Shown here in pieces: positions 1 to 9,839 of a stretch of DNA of 64,000 bases. The stretch lies in NCBI GenBank assembly GCA_009760885.1, contig CM019702.1, positions 53,543,282 through 53,607,281 on the forward strand, given 5' to 3'. The notes under the pieces were generated by a model that saw nothing but the letters and a program-made list of their open reading frames with translations, made no database searches and was not told the DNA's origin. The translations under genes and the position numbers were made by a program. Origin of the DNA: Achatina immaculata. Its lineage: Eukaryota > Mollusca > Gastropoda > Stylommatophora > Achatinidae. Position 1 is the first letter of the stretch, and each line of letters starts with the position of its first letter.

Positions 1-749
1 ACATAGAAAACACAACAAAAGCTTCAACAAGAGGAAGAACATGTTCATTCTAAACTTAGCATCCAGCTTTAATGTACAACTAAGACCATCTCGCAACTAA
101 CAAACAGCTACCACAAGCTCGACTATACTAAACGAAAATAAATTATATAACACACTTGTGCCGAGAATCCACGTCGGCTTCATAGTGGTCACGTGACAAC
201 AAAAACATTTTAACACGGATTTGTCTGATGAACACACATCACAGTCAAATTAACATTATTTTTGGCCGAGCAACATTTTACAAATCATGAAACATTTAAC
301 CTAGAATCCCAACATTCAACACACAAAGTACAAAATAAATTGTCACAAAAGAACATTCTATATGGGGGTGGGGGGGGGGGCTAGTACCTCCTAGCAACTA
401 ACCATTGTCTCACCGGATTACCTGTCGGCAGAGACAACCTTAAAACAACACTGAGCCTATACAAATGTCGTCATCTCAATGTTGTACACACAGGAAAACA
501 TGGTATTCTTGAACTGGCCACGATTCTTGCATGAAGTGATCAGAAGACCGACTCTCAGTCACACAATGTATTCAGTACGGTATTAATCAAATCATGTACA
601 TCATCATCGATCACTATAGGAAAGAAAATACATCAATAGCATAAAAAAACTATCCCTCAACACATCGTAAAAAAAAATATTCACAACACGAAATTATGTA
701 CAACCTACAACTTTCCTTCTTCCTCAGCGTGTCCAGACTCTTCTTACAC

Positions 750-785
750 TCAGTCAGCGAAGCCTCCTTCTTCAACAGAGACCAG
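750..785 (-). other. Conserved mini-exon candidate, unit 1
   Basis: On the minus strand a pyrimidine-rich run ending in CTACTCAG is followed by an open 12-codon stretch reading LVSVEEGGFAD and a stop. The splice-like junction, reading frame and stop recur in units 2 and 3. No matching upstream exon is recognised, so function is unknown. It could be a terminal exon of an unidentified transcript or chance conservation from recent duplication. Confidence 0.25.
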
Positions 786-984
786 CTGAGTAGAAAGAAA
801 CATTGAATCTTATTTCGCTCCATTCCCCACATATCTTCGACACTATTTCTGTACAATACAGAACAAGATCAGTGATCCGCGTTCAACCGTTCCTAAGTCA
901 CTTCTGGAGTCACTTCATCTCAGGGCCTCAGTTGAGAGTCCACACGCCAAAGGCATAATTTCCACCATGGCTCCACCAAGTTTT

Positions 985-1506
985 TACTATTTATTGAAGA
1001 GTTTTGCAGACATTAGGATATAGCAAAGCCTGACAAGTATTAATCCAGTCGTTAAGTATTTGCCACAAATCTCGGGCTTTGGTTCACAGACCACAACAAG
1101 AATAGTTGTGAAAAATCGGCCAAAACCAGCAATAAAAACGAGTCAGAGAACACCACAACCACCTTGACCATTTTCTGGTCACTCCTGGAATCTCTGGCAG
1201 ACCTTGTGGGCATTGTGCACTTCATTCTCCACTTTGTTTGTTTATATATTTCAATTACCACTATCAAAGTACAGTAAAATGATGACTACGGATTAGTCAG
1301 TGGAATGATGAAGTATATGTCTACATATATACTTTGAACTTTTCTTTGTCATCCATAATAACACAACAAAGGAGAGCTTTATATCTGAGCGGAGAAACTT
1401 TCATCCCCAGTCTGCTGGCTGTATACAGAGGTACCATTCTCAGTTGGTGAATTATGTACAGAATGAAGATGATGATTATATTTTGTAGAAATAGAAATCT
1501 TTTAAT
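985..1506 (-). pseudogene. Exon-3-like receptor pseudogene, unit 1
   Basis: Minus-strand sequence resembles receptor exon 3. It begins after a preserved acceptor (TTCTCCTCAG), then reads a TM4-like segment with MVPLYTASRLGMK, an extracellular loop 2 with a Cys-Cys pair before VIMDD, an intracellular loop 3 with QTKWRMK, and a TM7-like CGKYL segment. Frameshifts and stops break it after loop 2, in TM6 and after TM7, so no receptor can be made. It lies about 0.9 kb downstream of the intact gene and recurs in all units, so it predates the duplications. It is probably a remnant of a second receptor gene in the ancestral segment. Confidence 0.8.
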
Positions 1507-1673
1507 CTGAGGAGAAGAATAAACATTTAATCTGACTGAAAGTAAAATATAACTTCCCCATGTGAAATACATGTATGTAATGAGGAGAAGCAACTGTTGT
1601 TATTCCTATAATGATACCAGTACTAAAAATAACAAGAATAAGTATCCATTAACCATTTTAATTTAGTCTCGAA

Positions 1674-1999
1674 TCACGATTTAATGATGGCAGACGGAGC
1701 TGTTTGGTTATTTACAGCTTCATCTCTTAAATTCATGAGCAACTTTTTGTATAACATGAAGCTGAGGAAAGCAATGAGGAAGAGAACGCCCATGAACCTA
1801 AACTTTAGCTTCACTGAAAGCTCATGACGTACACAACAATCAGAAAATAAATGAGTGTCCAGGGCAGAAAACACTGTGATGTCACAGAACGAGAGGAAAT
1901 ACTTAAGGGAGGAGAAGAATAAAAATAGAGGTTAAGTAAATTCAGAGTCTGGCGTAACCTAAACTGACGAAGAATACACATTTTTTGGGCCAAGCACAC
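1674..1999 (-). other. Conserved block downstream of receptor, unit 1
   Basis: Two overlapping minus-strand frames cover this block. One encodes a hydrophobic run FMGVLFLIAFLSFMLYKKLL followed by a polar tail, and the other a run ending in FLIVVYVMSF. The sequence is kept in all three units but the open frame differs between them, so it is unlikely to be an active gene. It may be part of the decayed second receptor or an untranslated region. I do not recognise it. Confidence 0.3.
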
Positions 2000-2327
2000 A
2001 TTTTTGAACGAATAGATGCAAAATGTTACAAGTGTGATATATGAATAGGAACATTTTCTCTGCTTGAACAGGTTGCGAATGCCGAGATATTTTTTCTTTA
2101 ACCAAAAAGCAGGAGAAATGTTGGAAGATTATATACCAGCAGATATCTATGCTTAGACGTAGTGTTATTTTTTTTTCTAAAAAAATAAGGGGGCGTTATT
2201 GAAAATACCTTATTGGTAAAGCAAAATGTTAAAATGTTTTCTTACATTCCCATCTGTTCTGCTCATCTGTTATTCCATATACTCTTGCCCACTGTGTGTT
2301 CATGGGCAGTATAACATTTTCATAAAC

Positions 2328-2333
2328 TTTATT
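2328..2333 (-). promoter_or_regulatory. Putative poly(A) signal of receptor copy 1
   Basis: AATAAA on the minus strand, about 85 bases past the stop codon of exon 3. Position and sequence fit a cleavage signal, but no transcript evidence is available. Confidence 0.4.
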
Positions 2334-2417
2334 ATTATATATTGGTTTCCTCATGCAGAAAGAAAGTGTGAGTAGTATCCACATCAGTAGTAAATAAAAG
2401 CTATCTGATCACTATTT

Positions 2418-3026
2418 TCATTTGTATGTTTCTGTTTTCTTTGCACGAAATATACTTCGTAAAGTTTCTCTGTATTTACTGCTCATGTGATAGTAAATAA
2501 AAATATTCATTGACGAGTTCACAGACTCCAGAACAAGGCCGAGTCCGAAAAGTATTATTCCAATTTTTAAGTATTTACCACTAAAGGAAAGCTCAGGTTC
2601 TAACGCTATAGCCAGCACGCCGATACAGAATGGTGAAAAACAAACAATAAACAAAGTAGAAATCATTACAACCATCTTGGCCACTTTCTGGTTACGGCTG
2701 GAGATTCTGTCAGCTTGTGCAGAAGCTGTGGACTTCTTTCTCCATTTTGTTTGCTTCTGTAATTTAACAACCAGTATCACAGTGCAGATAACGATGATAG
2801 CAAAAGCTGTCATTGGAATGATGAAGTTGTTTATGACATAAGAAATGCTTTCAATGTTTTCGCCATCATCCACAAAAACACGACCAAGGATAGTCTTATT
2901 TTTTAATGGAGAAAATTTCATCCCCAGTTTACTGGCAGCGTACAGAGGGACGATAGTAATCTTGACACTGATGAATACTGTAACGATAATGATGATCATC
3001 TTTTTTGGTGTCAGAGAGCTTTTAAC
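2418..3026 (-). CDS. Chemosensory-type GPCR copy 1, exon 3 (TM4-TM7)
   Basis: Terminal exon of 202 codons plus stop, entered through the acceptor CTATACAG in phase 0. It reads VKSSLTPKK, then TM4, an extracellular loop 2 with an NKT glycosylation sequon, TM5 (VINNFIIPMTAFAIIVIC), a basic intracellular loop 3 (KQTKWRKK), TM6 with CFSP in place of CWxP, TM7 ending in NIFIY in place of NPxxY, and a helix 8 (SSKYRETLRSIF). The short C-tail ends KTETYK. There is no Cys in loop 2, although exon 2 holds a TM3 Cys, so the usual rhodopsin-class disulfide seems absent. A TTTC microsatellite lies in intron 2. By eye it differs from copy 2 at about 20 of 193 aligned positions. Confidence 0.9.
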   Translation of the reverse strand, partial: VKSSLTPKKMIIIIVTVFISVKITIVPLYAASKLGMKFSPLKNKTILGRVFVDDGENIESISYVINNFIIPMTAFAIIVICTVILVVKLQKQTKWRKKSTASAQADRISSRNQKVAKMVVMISTLFIVCFSPFCIGVLAIALEPELSFSGKYLKIGIILFGLGLVLESVNSSMNIFIYYHMSSKYRETLRSIFRAKKTETYK

Positions 3027-3518
3027 CTGTATAGAATAAAAACATAAATTAATCTTTCTTTGTTTATTTATTTGTTTGTTTATATGTGTCTGCTTCTTTC
3101 TTTCTTTCTTTCTTGCCTTTTTCTTTCTCTCTTTCTTCCTATCTGAATTTCAAACCTCTCGAACCCCGGTGCTACATATACTGCCTGTCGACAATCAGAC
3201 CAACACTTCGCAGTATTCATGTAGTTTTAAATATGATTGATTAACACGAACTTATAAGGGGGCCTTTATATTAAAGACAACAAATGTTATTTTTGTTTTT
3301 TAACTTAAAGAAACAAGGAGGTAGCCCATTCAAGTTGAGACGGAGAAGTGTTTTGTTATATTTATTCATCGTAATAATTCTGTAATGCCATGTGTGCAAG
3401 AATAAGTTTATTTTCAACTTTAAGCAAAATAATATCATTTAAAAACAATGAGGAGTCGCTAGTAAACAATACAAGCTACACATGTATTACAAAATTAAAA
3501 ACGTTCTAATACTCAAAC

Positions 3519-3733
3519 CTTTAAAGGGGCTATTATGCACAAACACCTTTCCAGGGTGATTACTGCTGTGATCCAGCTGCTAACTCGTGTGAAGTTCATA
3601 TGCGGCATAGCAAAGACAAAGTAACAAACTTCTTTGGGTTCGAAAGGTAGGTCGGCTGCAATCATTGATATGCTGTACATAACATTTACTCCCACGAGTG
3701 TTATAAGTGAGCATAGGTCAGATACTGCGAGAC
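3519..3733 (-). CDS. Chemosensory-type GPCR copy 1, exon 2 (TM2-TM3)
   Basis: 215-bp internal exon with acceptor TGCACAG and donor AAG/GTTTGAG. The last G of exon 1 joins its first two bases to give the codon for Gly in GLAVSDL, which fixes a phase 1 intron. TM2 carries the LAxxD motif (LAVSDLCSL). TM3 begins at EVCYFVF, with the Cys at the usual disulfide position, and ends in LERCLCI, an ERC version of the DRY motif that couples to G proteins. APLK then runs across a phase 0 intron into exon 3. The order LAVSD, FTRVSSWITA, ERCLCI, APLKVK matches what I know of gastropod chemosensory receptors. Confidence 0.9.
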
Positions 3734-4149
3734 CTGTGCATGAACAAATTACATTAACTTCATTAAAATGTAAATCTATGTAATTCTCTTACAAAGCAAT
3801 TTGACAAGTTTAAAAATAAATTATTGCGATTTTAATTTTGATTGTGTTACGTAGATATTCACTAGCTATATTAGCGTTTGTATAATCCAATATAATTGTA
3901 ATTTCTTATACGAAAACAAATATGTATATAATGTAATATACGCCTTTTGGTCCACAGTTTCAGTTATCAAAGTACCATTTCATACATTCTTTCTTAATTT
4001 TATCTCAAAGATTTCTCTTTAATGCCTCAATGGTAACGTCATTCTAAAATGAATCACTTTCATGATTAGATCATCATATTCACAGCATTTGGAACAGTTC
4101 CTCTACTGATGCTACATGGTCATAAACATATCTTTAAAACTGTTGCACT

Positions 4150-5336
4150 TTAAAAATGAGCTTTTAAATAGCAGTGCTACTCCTTGTGCACATTAGATCT
4201 TTTAAATTAACATGTGAATTCCAGAAGGTTATACCTCTTACAGCCTCCCCGAAGGAAATAAGTTCTTGTGCAAGTTGACTGGTGTCTTCCAGTGACACAT
4301 TCAGACTTTCCCTGGTGTCGTTTGTCCATCTGCAGCCTCTCCAAGTTAATGTCTCTCTTGAGTTGGTCAAAGCATCTCAGTTTTCTAGTTTTATGCTGTT
4401 AACGAGCAAATCTTCTGCGACACTTACTCCCATCAATATCTCTTTATTTGATTTTCATTCTTCCCATTGTAAATGCCTTTCTGTAACATTTCATTTCAAA
4501 TGCTGTTATTTCCTTTTTAGTGATTTATTAACTTTCCATGTTTCACATCCATATGTTGCCATTGGAAATGTGTAAACTCTTAGTAAACAGAACTTTGTTT
4601 TCTTGTTGGTACCGTGCTACGTGCTCTTCATTCCTGCTAGTTTCTGGTATGCAATTGCAGTTCGTCTTTTGATTTAATCTGAGGAGTCGCCCTTGGCGGC
4701 GATGATTAAACCTAGATATTCGAATTTATTTACATTTTCAAGGTCTTGATAGTTCAATATATTTATAAATATGCTTCTAATTTTGTCAAGTATCATTAAA
4801 TTGGTTTTATTGGTGTTTAAAACGAGACTATGAGCTTCGCTGTGTCTTTTCCTCGAGAGGATCAACTGTTGCAGTCTTTCTGAGCTGTTTGGTAGAAGGA
4901 AAGTTACATCGGCCTATCTAATTTCTGGAGTCCCGTGATAGCCAATTTATTTGTTTCCTATTCCGCTCTTACATTCCTCATGATGTTTTCTGGCGTAAAT
5001 ATTACAGAGCTATGGAGAAAGGCTACATCCACGTCTTACGTCAAACAAACCCAATGTTTCGATCTTCACTCACTGCTGCCTGCAGATCTTGGCACAGTTT
5101 GCGATGAGGTGTACCAGATGACTGAGAAAACCCCTGTTGTTCATAATAGGTCATAGCTGTTAATGGTGTAGACAGTCAAAAGCTTTTTTTTTAGAAGTCT
5201 ACCTGACAGGTGTATAGATCCACAAAAAACGTCTACACTTTTTTGTGATGTTCCTCATATAGTATATGATCTCTGGTGCTTCAGTCCAGTCTGAAACCAG
5301 CCTGTACTTCACGTATATTTTCTTCTTGAAAAAGAA
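4150..5336 (-). mobile_element. Old LINE fragment (family H, RTE-like) in intron 1, unit 1
   Basis: Broken minus-strand reverse-transcriptase coding: a C-terminal piece with NVNKFEYLGLIIAAKGD at about 4680-4870 and an N-terminal RT piece with YYMRNITKKCRR at about 5200-5330. Stops and frameshifts are frequent. The same fragment sits at the same place in intron 1 of units 2 and 3, so it was inserted before the first duplication. Confidence 0.75.

Positions 5337-5337
<1 letters not shown>

Positions 5338-5373
<36 letters not shown>
5338..5373. repeat. TA microsatellite
   Basis: Uninterrupted AT dinucleotide run between the family H LINE and the mariner remnant. It is much shorter in unit 2 (about 18679-18691). 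Confidence 0.9.
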
Positions 5374-5375
<2 letters not shown>

Positions 5376-5376
5376 A

Positions 5377-6480
5377 TGTGTTCGGTAAGTAATGAGACTG
5401 ATTTCATAAAATTCGATTTGTTCAAGAAATATTTTTATATACTTCAAATTCCTCGAAATAACATCACTGAGCATCAAGACACCGATGCCAGCTATTCTGC
5501 TACGCGTCGTAGCTCGCATGGAAGCTCCTTCAAAGCACTCGTCACGGCAGCTTCACGTCATTAACAGTCCCTAAATGGTGACCTTCCAGGCCTCATTTGA
5601 GCCGGGAAAACAAAAAAAAAGTCAGCCATGGCGAAATCCGGGCTGTTGAGAGGTGGGCACAGTGTTGCAACGGATTGTTTCTCCAGAAATTGTCACTGCC
5701 AGCGACGCACGGCTCGATGCAATGTCGTGGAGTAGAACCCAGGTTTTGGCGTTCTCCAAGAAGACTCTGTTTTTCAGCCGTTTAAGCATCTCTCTGAACC
5801 TTAAGTGCCCAGGGCACATGGGGCTTCCGCAAGGGTTTTTCACAAATGCCTGTCCTTCGCCTTTTTTTCTGCTCTTGCCCAGGTGAACCCTCTATTGCTC
5901 AACATCCTTTCTGTTGTTCTTCTCCATTTCTCTTTTGGTCTACCCTTACTTCTGCTCCCCTATGGTGTCCATCTTAGTGCTATTTTTGGTAGTGAGTTGT
6001 CAGTCATTCGGAGCACATGTCCCAACCATCGCCAGCGTCTTTCCTCAACAATTGTTTAGGTTCCAGGAGGTCTGCAGTCGGGCTGGGGACTTCCAGTGGC
6101 TGGCTTTCATCCACAACCTTCATGGGCTCAGTTTCCTGATACGCATTTCTCCTTCCACCTGCATTTGTTTTTTCCCTTGCTTGGTAGGGTACAGTGGTCC
6201 TATTCTTTGCAGATCCCGGGTACCACACTGGGGCGTTTAAGCATATCCAGGTAAAATGCCACCTTGACTACTTGTCCACGTGGACAGAACATTTAGAGTA
6301 AAACAGAGAAATGAACATCGATTTCATCTTCGATTTGTACATTCGAGCCTTCTTTGGTCGAGGAGACTCGATAGTGTGCCACTCAAATTTCTGCCTTTTC
6401 GTCTACGGATCGTACTCAAAGACCCACGTAGTAACATCGGATATCACTTTCCATAAAGCATCCTTAACGTAGAAAACTTT
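5377..6480 (-). mobile_element. Mariner transposase remnant, unit 1 (interrupted)
   Basis: Minus-strand remains of a DD34D mariner transposase. Recognisable in order are TWVFEYDP (first catalytic region), TKRQ..EWHTIESPRPKKAR, LKRLKNRV, TWVLLHDIA (second Asp region) and the C-terminal stretch near 5400-5500. The third catalytic block is degraded. Many stops and frameshifts make it inactive. It is cut in two by a LINE-C fragment at 5790-6233. It lies inside intron 1 of receptor copy 1. The sister remnant in unit 2 is better preserved, and unit 3 has none. Confidence 0.8.
5790..6233 (-). mobile_element. LINE-C 3' fragment inserted in the mariner
   Basis: A 444-bp block absent from the unit 2 mariner and flanked by an 11-bp direct repeat, CGTTTAAGCAT, at 5779-5789 and 6234-6244. 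In minus orientation it carries a degraded LINE C-terminal coding region homologous to 43720-44040, ending with CCCTGGGCACTTAAGGTTCAGAGAGA, a GA-type tail. The target-site duplication and truncation are typical of LINE retrotransposition after units 1 and 2 separated. Confidence 0.8.
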
Positions 6481-6792
6481 CTGTATCATAGGAAGTATCT
6501 CGGTCGCTGCTATTTCAAGTTTAACATCTTATCGCTGCTTGACATTTCTCTGCATTTTGACAATTAAGCTACACTTAAAGAGTCGTACACTTTACAAGTG
6601 ATCCGCACTCAGTAAAAGCTCAGAGCCAAAAGATGAGATATCGACGCTTTACCTGCTGTTGGCGGAATAAAATGTCTCATTACTTACTGGACACTTTATG
6701 TATATACACATACACACAAAGTTTAGCGTGTAGCAGGCAGGAGAAAAAAAGAATATTAGTAACAAAAGGGGCAAGCGGACGAAAATGTGTCT

Positions 6793-6817
6793 ACATCTAT
6801 CTATCTATCTATCTATC

Positions 6818-6869
<52 letters not shown>

Positions 6870-6987
6870 ACTACTTACAATGAAAGATGGAGTGATGAAG
6901 GGCAGAATGTAAGACGGGCCTGCGTGCCCAATTCTTTACCCTTGAAAAATAAAGATTATTCATTCATTCATTCATTCATTCATTCAT

Positions 6988-7059
<72 letters not shown>

Positions 7060-7096
7060 GCAATCTATCTATCTATCTATCTAATCTATCTATCTG

Positions 7097-7167
<71 letters not shown>

Positions 7168-7200
7168 GTCTGTCTGTCTGAATGGCTGCATGCCTGTCTG
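6793..7200. repeat. GATA/TATC microsatellite with embedded retroelement 3' end, unit 1
   Basis: Two long TATC runs (about 6793-6868 and 6988-7165, grading into TGTC) separated by about 90 bases that end ACGGGCCTGCGTGCCC...AATAAAGATT followed by repeated ATTC. That piece matches the element end at 55230-55290 and looks like the 3' end of a retroelement with an ATTC tail. Open frames here (SIYLSIYL) are only the repeat. The array lies in intron 1, near exon 1, in all three units. Confidence 0.9.
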
Positions 7201-7403
7201 TCTGTATGTATGTCTGTCTGTCTGTCTGTATATTTACACACACACACACAACCTGGTATCGTATCACTATTCTGCCTCGGTTTCCATTATTTTGCTATAT
7301 GTTAAGAGGTTATTATGTATTGGGACAATACAAACATGAGTAATCATTAAAACACATTAACTATCACTTTATATATTGCTCGAAAAATGTGTGGGCTTCT
7401 TAC

Positions 7404-7641
7404 CAAGTAGGCTAATGTTGACAGAATCTTTAAAATCCTGCTTGACGAAACAGATTGCATTGATGACATTTGCTACAATACCGAAGACTCCAATTAATTG
7501 ACACACCACTCCATAGACAACCCACGTGAAAATTAGCATTGCTTCATCACTGACTCCAGAGTCATCAGTTACTTTCTGGTGCTGAGGCTCTGATTCATCA
7601 AGTGACTGGAGGGTAAATGTTGGCTCAGTTTTTATCTCCAT
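7404..7641 (-). CDS. Chemosensory-type GPCR copy 1, exon 1 (N-terminus, TM1)
   Basis: First coding exon of a minus-strand gene with exons 7404-7641, 3519-3733 and 2418-3026 (353 codons). The start is the ATG of MEIKTEP; the upstream triplet is GTG. An acidic extracellular N-terminus (ESLDESEPQ-like) is followed by TM1 (IFTWVVYGVVCQLIGVFG), the IVANVIN motif with the TM1 Asn, and FVKQDFKDSVNISLLG up to the donor GGTAAGAAG. The protein is a seven-helix rhodopsin-class receptor resembling gastropod chemosensory receptors, expected in the plasma membrane of sensory cells. The ligand is unknown. Intron 1 (3670 bp) is filled with repeats. It appears functional because all frames and splice sites are intact, but expression is untested. 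Confidence 0.88.
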
Positions 7642-7649
7642 CACTGATT

Positions 7650-8530
7650 TCGTTGGGTGATAAAGTGAATGTGAGATTAGTTTCTAGGAAGTCCAAGATG
7701 ATGCTTTCCGCTGTCTTCCTGAAAGGATGGCGCCGTGTAGCTGCCTAGAGATAGTTGTGAGTGACTCTCTACTGAGGACATGTGAGGAGATGTACGCATT
7801 CACCATGCACAGATCAGTTTTTCTTCATTGTACATGGACATGACGTGGGACGGTTCATGCGCCTTTCCAGAAGATGTCGCGGGCACAGGCGATGAACCAT
7901 TTGTTGGTATTCTCTCATTTGCTGTGATGCCGAAACCGTACTGAACTTAACATGAACATAAAGTCCAAGATATCATTATTACCTCTCCTGCGTCTGTGCG
8001 CTGCATTAAAAACAAAATTCTTCTCTTCCTAACTAATTCTTTTTACCTGCTATAAAAACTTAAGCACTCATTCACGGAAACATTGTTCAGTCTATTTTGT
8101 ACTGAATCCATCTTTGAAAAGCATGAAAGTGTATGGCATTATATTTCGCGTGTAATTGTTTTAATTATTGTTTCGTTTTTGTATAAAAGAAACACATGCT
8201 TAAATATCTATATTTTCCTGAAACGTTTTTTGTTACTAATACCTGTAACATATTAAACGCTGAAACTGCTGCATAATTCATCAAAATTGAGATAAACAAA
8301 GTGCGTCACATAAAATGTGAAATATGAAAGAGGCATCAACTTGAGTAAGTGTGTATTACTCTTATTTCATTAGTTGTAAAAAACTGGATTTGATCATCTT
8401 CCAACGCTACTCTTAAGATCATATAGTCCATAATCTACCCTTATTCATATCCTTCAATTTATAACTTTACAAGAATTAAACTTTGGTATATATTAGTTGC
8501 GGTAGTATAAAATAAAATGTACCTCTATAG
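7650..8530. other. Upstream flank of receptor copy 1
   Basis: About 0.9 kb before the start codon with no open frame of note. The corresponding stretches in units 2 (20220-21080) and 3 (35970-36820) are similar, so 5' untranslated exon and promoter sequence may lie here. I cannot place a TATA box or start site with confidence. Confidence 0.4.
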
Positions 8531-8532
8531 TA

Positions 8533-9055
8533 TCTTGAGAACATGTGGCACACACAAGTTGTAAGCATGAAACCAAGCTAGGAATATTCAGTTCAAATGT
8601 AATATCCACCTTCATTCATGCATGTGAAAATTGGAAAACAACTAAAGAATTAAAAATAAAATTCAATTATTAACAAATGCACCAGGAAAATATTCTGAAT
8701 AAAATGGATCGAATTCAAGAACATTAGAGAATGATACGACAGATGAGTAAACAGCAACCTGTCTCAAGAGTGATCAGAAAAAGGAGATGAACATATGCCG
8801 GCCACGTGATGAGAACAAACAGAATATCAAAATAAGTTTTAAAAGTTGAACCCAGCAGGCCAAAGAAAAAGAGGTCGACCACGTGAAACCCTTAAGTGGA
8901 TATTTTTAAGAGAGGACAGAATTAGTAGGCATAAAATCCCTGGATGAGGTTTGAACGCCGAAAACAAGAAATCTTCGCGAATTTTCCAGCTCTGAGGTTC
9001 TGAATGGCGGTCTCTATGTGACGTTTAACGGCGAGGTAAGATGTAAGGATAGCAT
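8533..9055 (+). mobile_element. LINE-A 3' fragment, unit 1
   Basis: Plus-strand degraded C-terminal coding region of LINE-A (matches the intact frame at 32690-33170), with frequent stops. It is present at the equivalent place in unit 2 (21080-21600). Unit 3 shows the uninterrupted site near 37155, so insertion followed the split of unit 3. Confidence 0.75.
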
Positions 9056-9374
9056 TGACCACTATGGCGAGAGCTTTTTTCTTTAAATATCATCAGATAT
9101 GCTCTGTCTCAGACAGACACAACAAATCGGTCTTCTCTGTTACTTTCAGCACAGACGCGCCTTAGGACTACTACCTAAGTTAATTTAGAAATCATTGAGT
9201 GTAGGCCGCAATAAAATGTACAGCCATAGTGCATTGAACTTATAACCGCATACTCTGGACTACACTTCTATCAACACTACTTCCATGAAGGCTCGGTATT
9301 GTTAATTATTGAAAGTTGAAGGATATATAACAACACCTCTGTATTTTTTTGCTGTGTAAATACTTATATACTTA

Positions 9375-9421
9375 TAAATATTTATATATATATACATATA
9401 TATATATATTCATATATATAT

Positions 9422-9476
<55 letters not shown>

Positions 9477-9830
9477 CTTCCTTTACCGTTAAACGTTACA
9501 TATGGCTCGCAAGGTAGTTCGCCAATTTTTTCTGTCTTCGGCGAGCCTTTCGACCTCATCAAGGGATTTTATGCCCATTAATTTGGCCTCTCTGAACAAT
9601 GTCATCTTCAGACTTTAACATGGTTTGCATGTTTTTCTTTGGCCTGGTGTGATCCACTTTATAACTTGTTTTTGGATTCTCTGACTGTTTCTTCTCACCA
9701 CGTGACAAACATATGTCTATATCCTTTTCTTAGTCACCCAAGAGACTGGTTGTTGTTCAGTCATCTGTCTTATCTCTGCATTGTTCTTGAATTCGTTCGA
9801 CTTGATGCCGAGTATTTTCCTATGGCATTT
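9375..9830 (-). mobile_element. LINE-A 3' fragment with TA-rich tail, unit 1
   Basis: Minus-strand LINE-A C-terminal remnant (9475-9830), truncated at its 5' end, whose 3' terminus passes directly into a TA/CA microsatellite (9375-9474). The same fragment, with an internal deletion, is at 22020-22210 in unit 2. Unit 3 lacks it. Confidence 0.75.
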
Positions 9831-9839
9831 GTTTAATAA

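Noticed and set aside
650..856. 68-codon minus frame (SVEDMWGMERNKIQCF) as a small gene
   Set aside because: A stop interrupts the same frame in unit 3; only the short stretch after the splice-like CAG is conserved.
1321..1593. 90-codon minus frame as an independent membrane protein
   Set aside because: It is the TM4-loop 2 part of the exon-3-like receptor pseudogene, read through its acceptor into intron.
3150..3170. B-box-like GGTTCGAGAGG in intron 2 as a second SINE
   Set aside because: The final CC of the B box is missing and no A box lies upstream; unit 2 differs at the same place.
5805..6240. Plus-strand frames across the LINE-C insert (HFSFGLPLLLLPYGV and similar)
   Set aside because: They are antisense shadows of the degraded minus-strand LINE coding sequence.
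6633..7181. Long plus-strand frame rich in SIYLSIYL (also at 19644-19913 and through 35443-35665)
   Set aside because: It is only the TATC microsatellite read in frame; array length and frame differ between the units.
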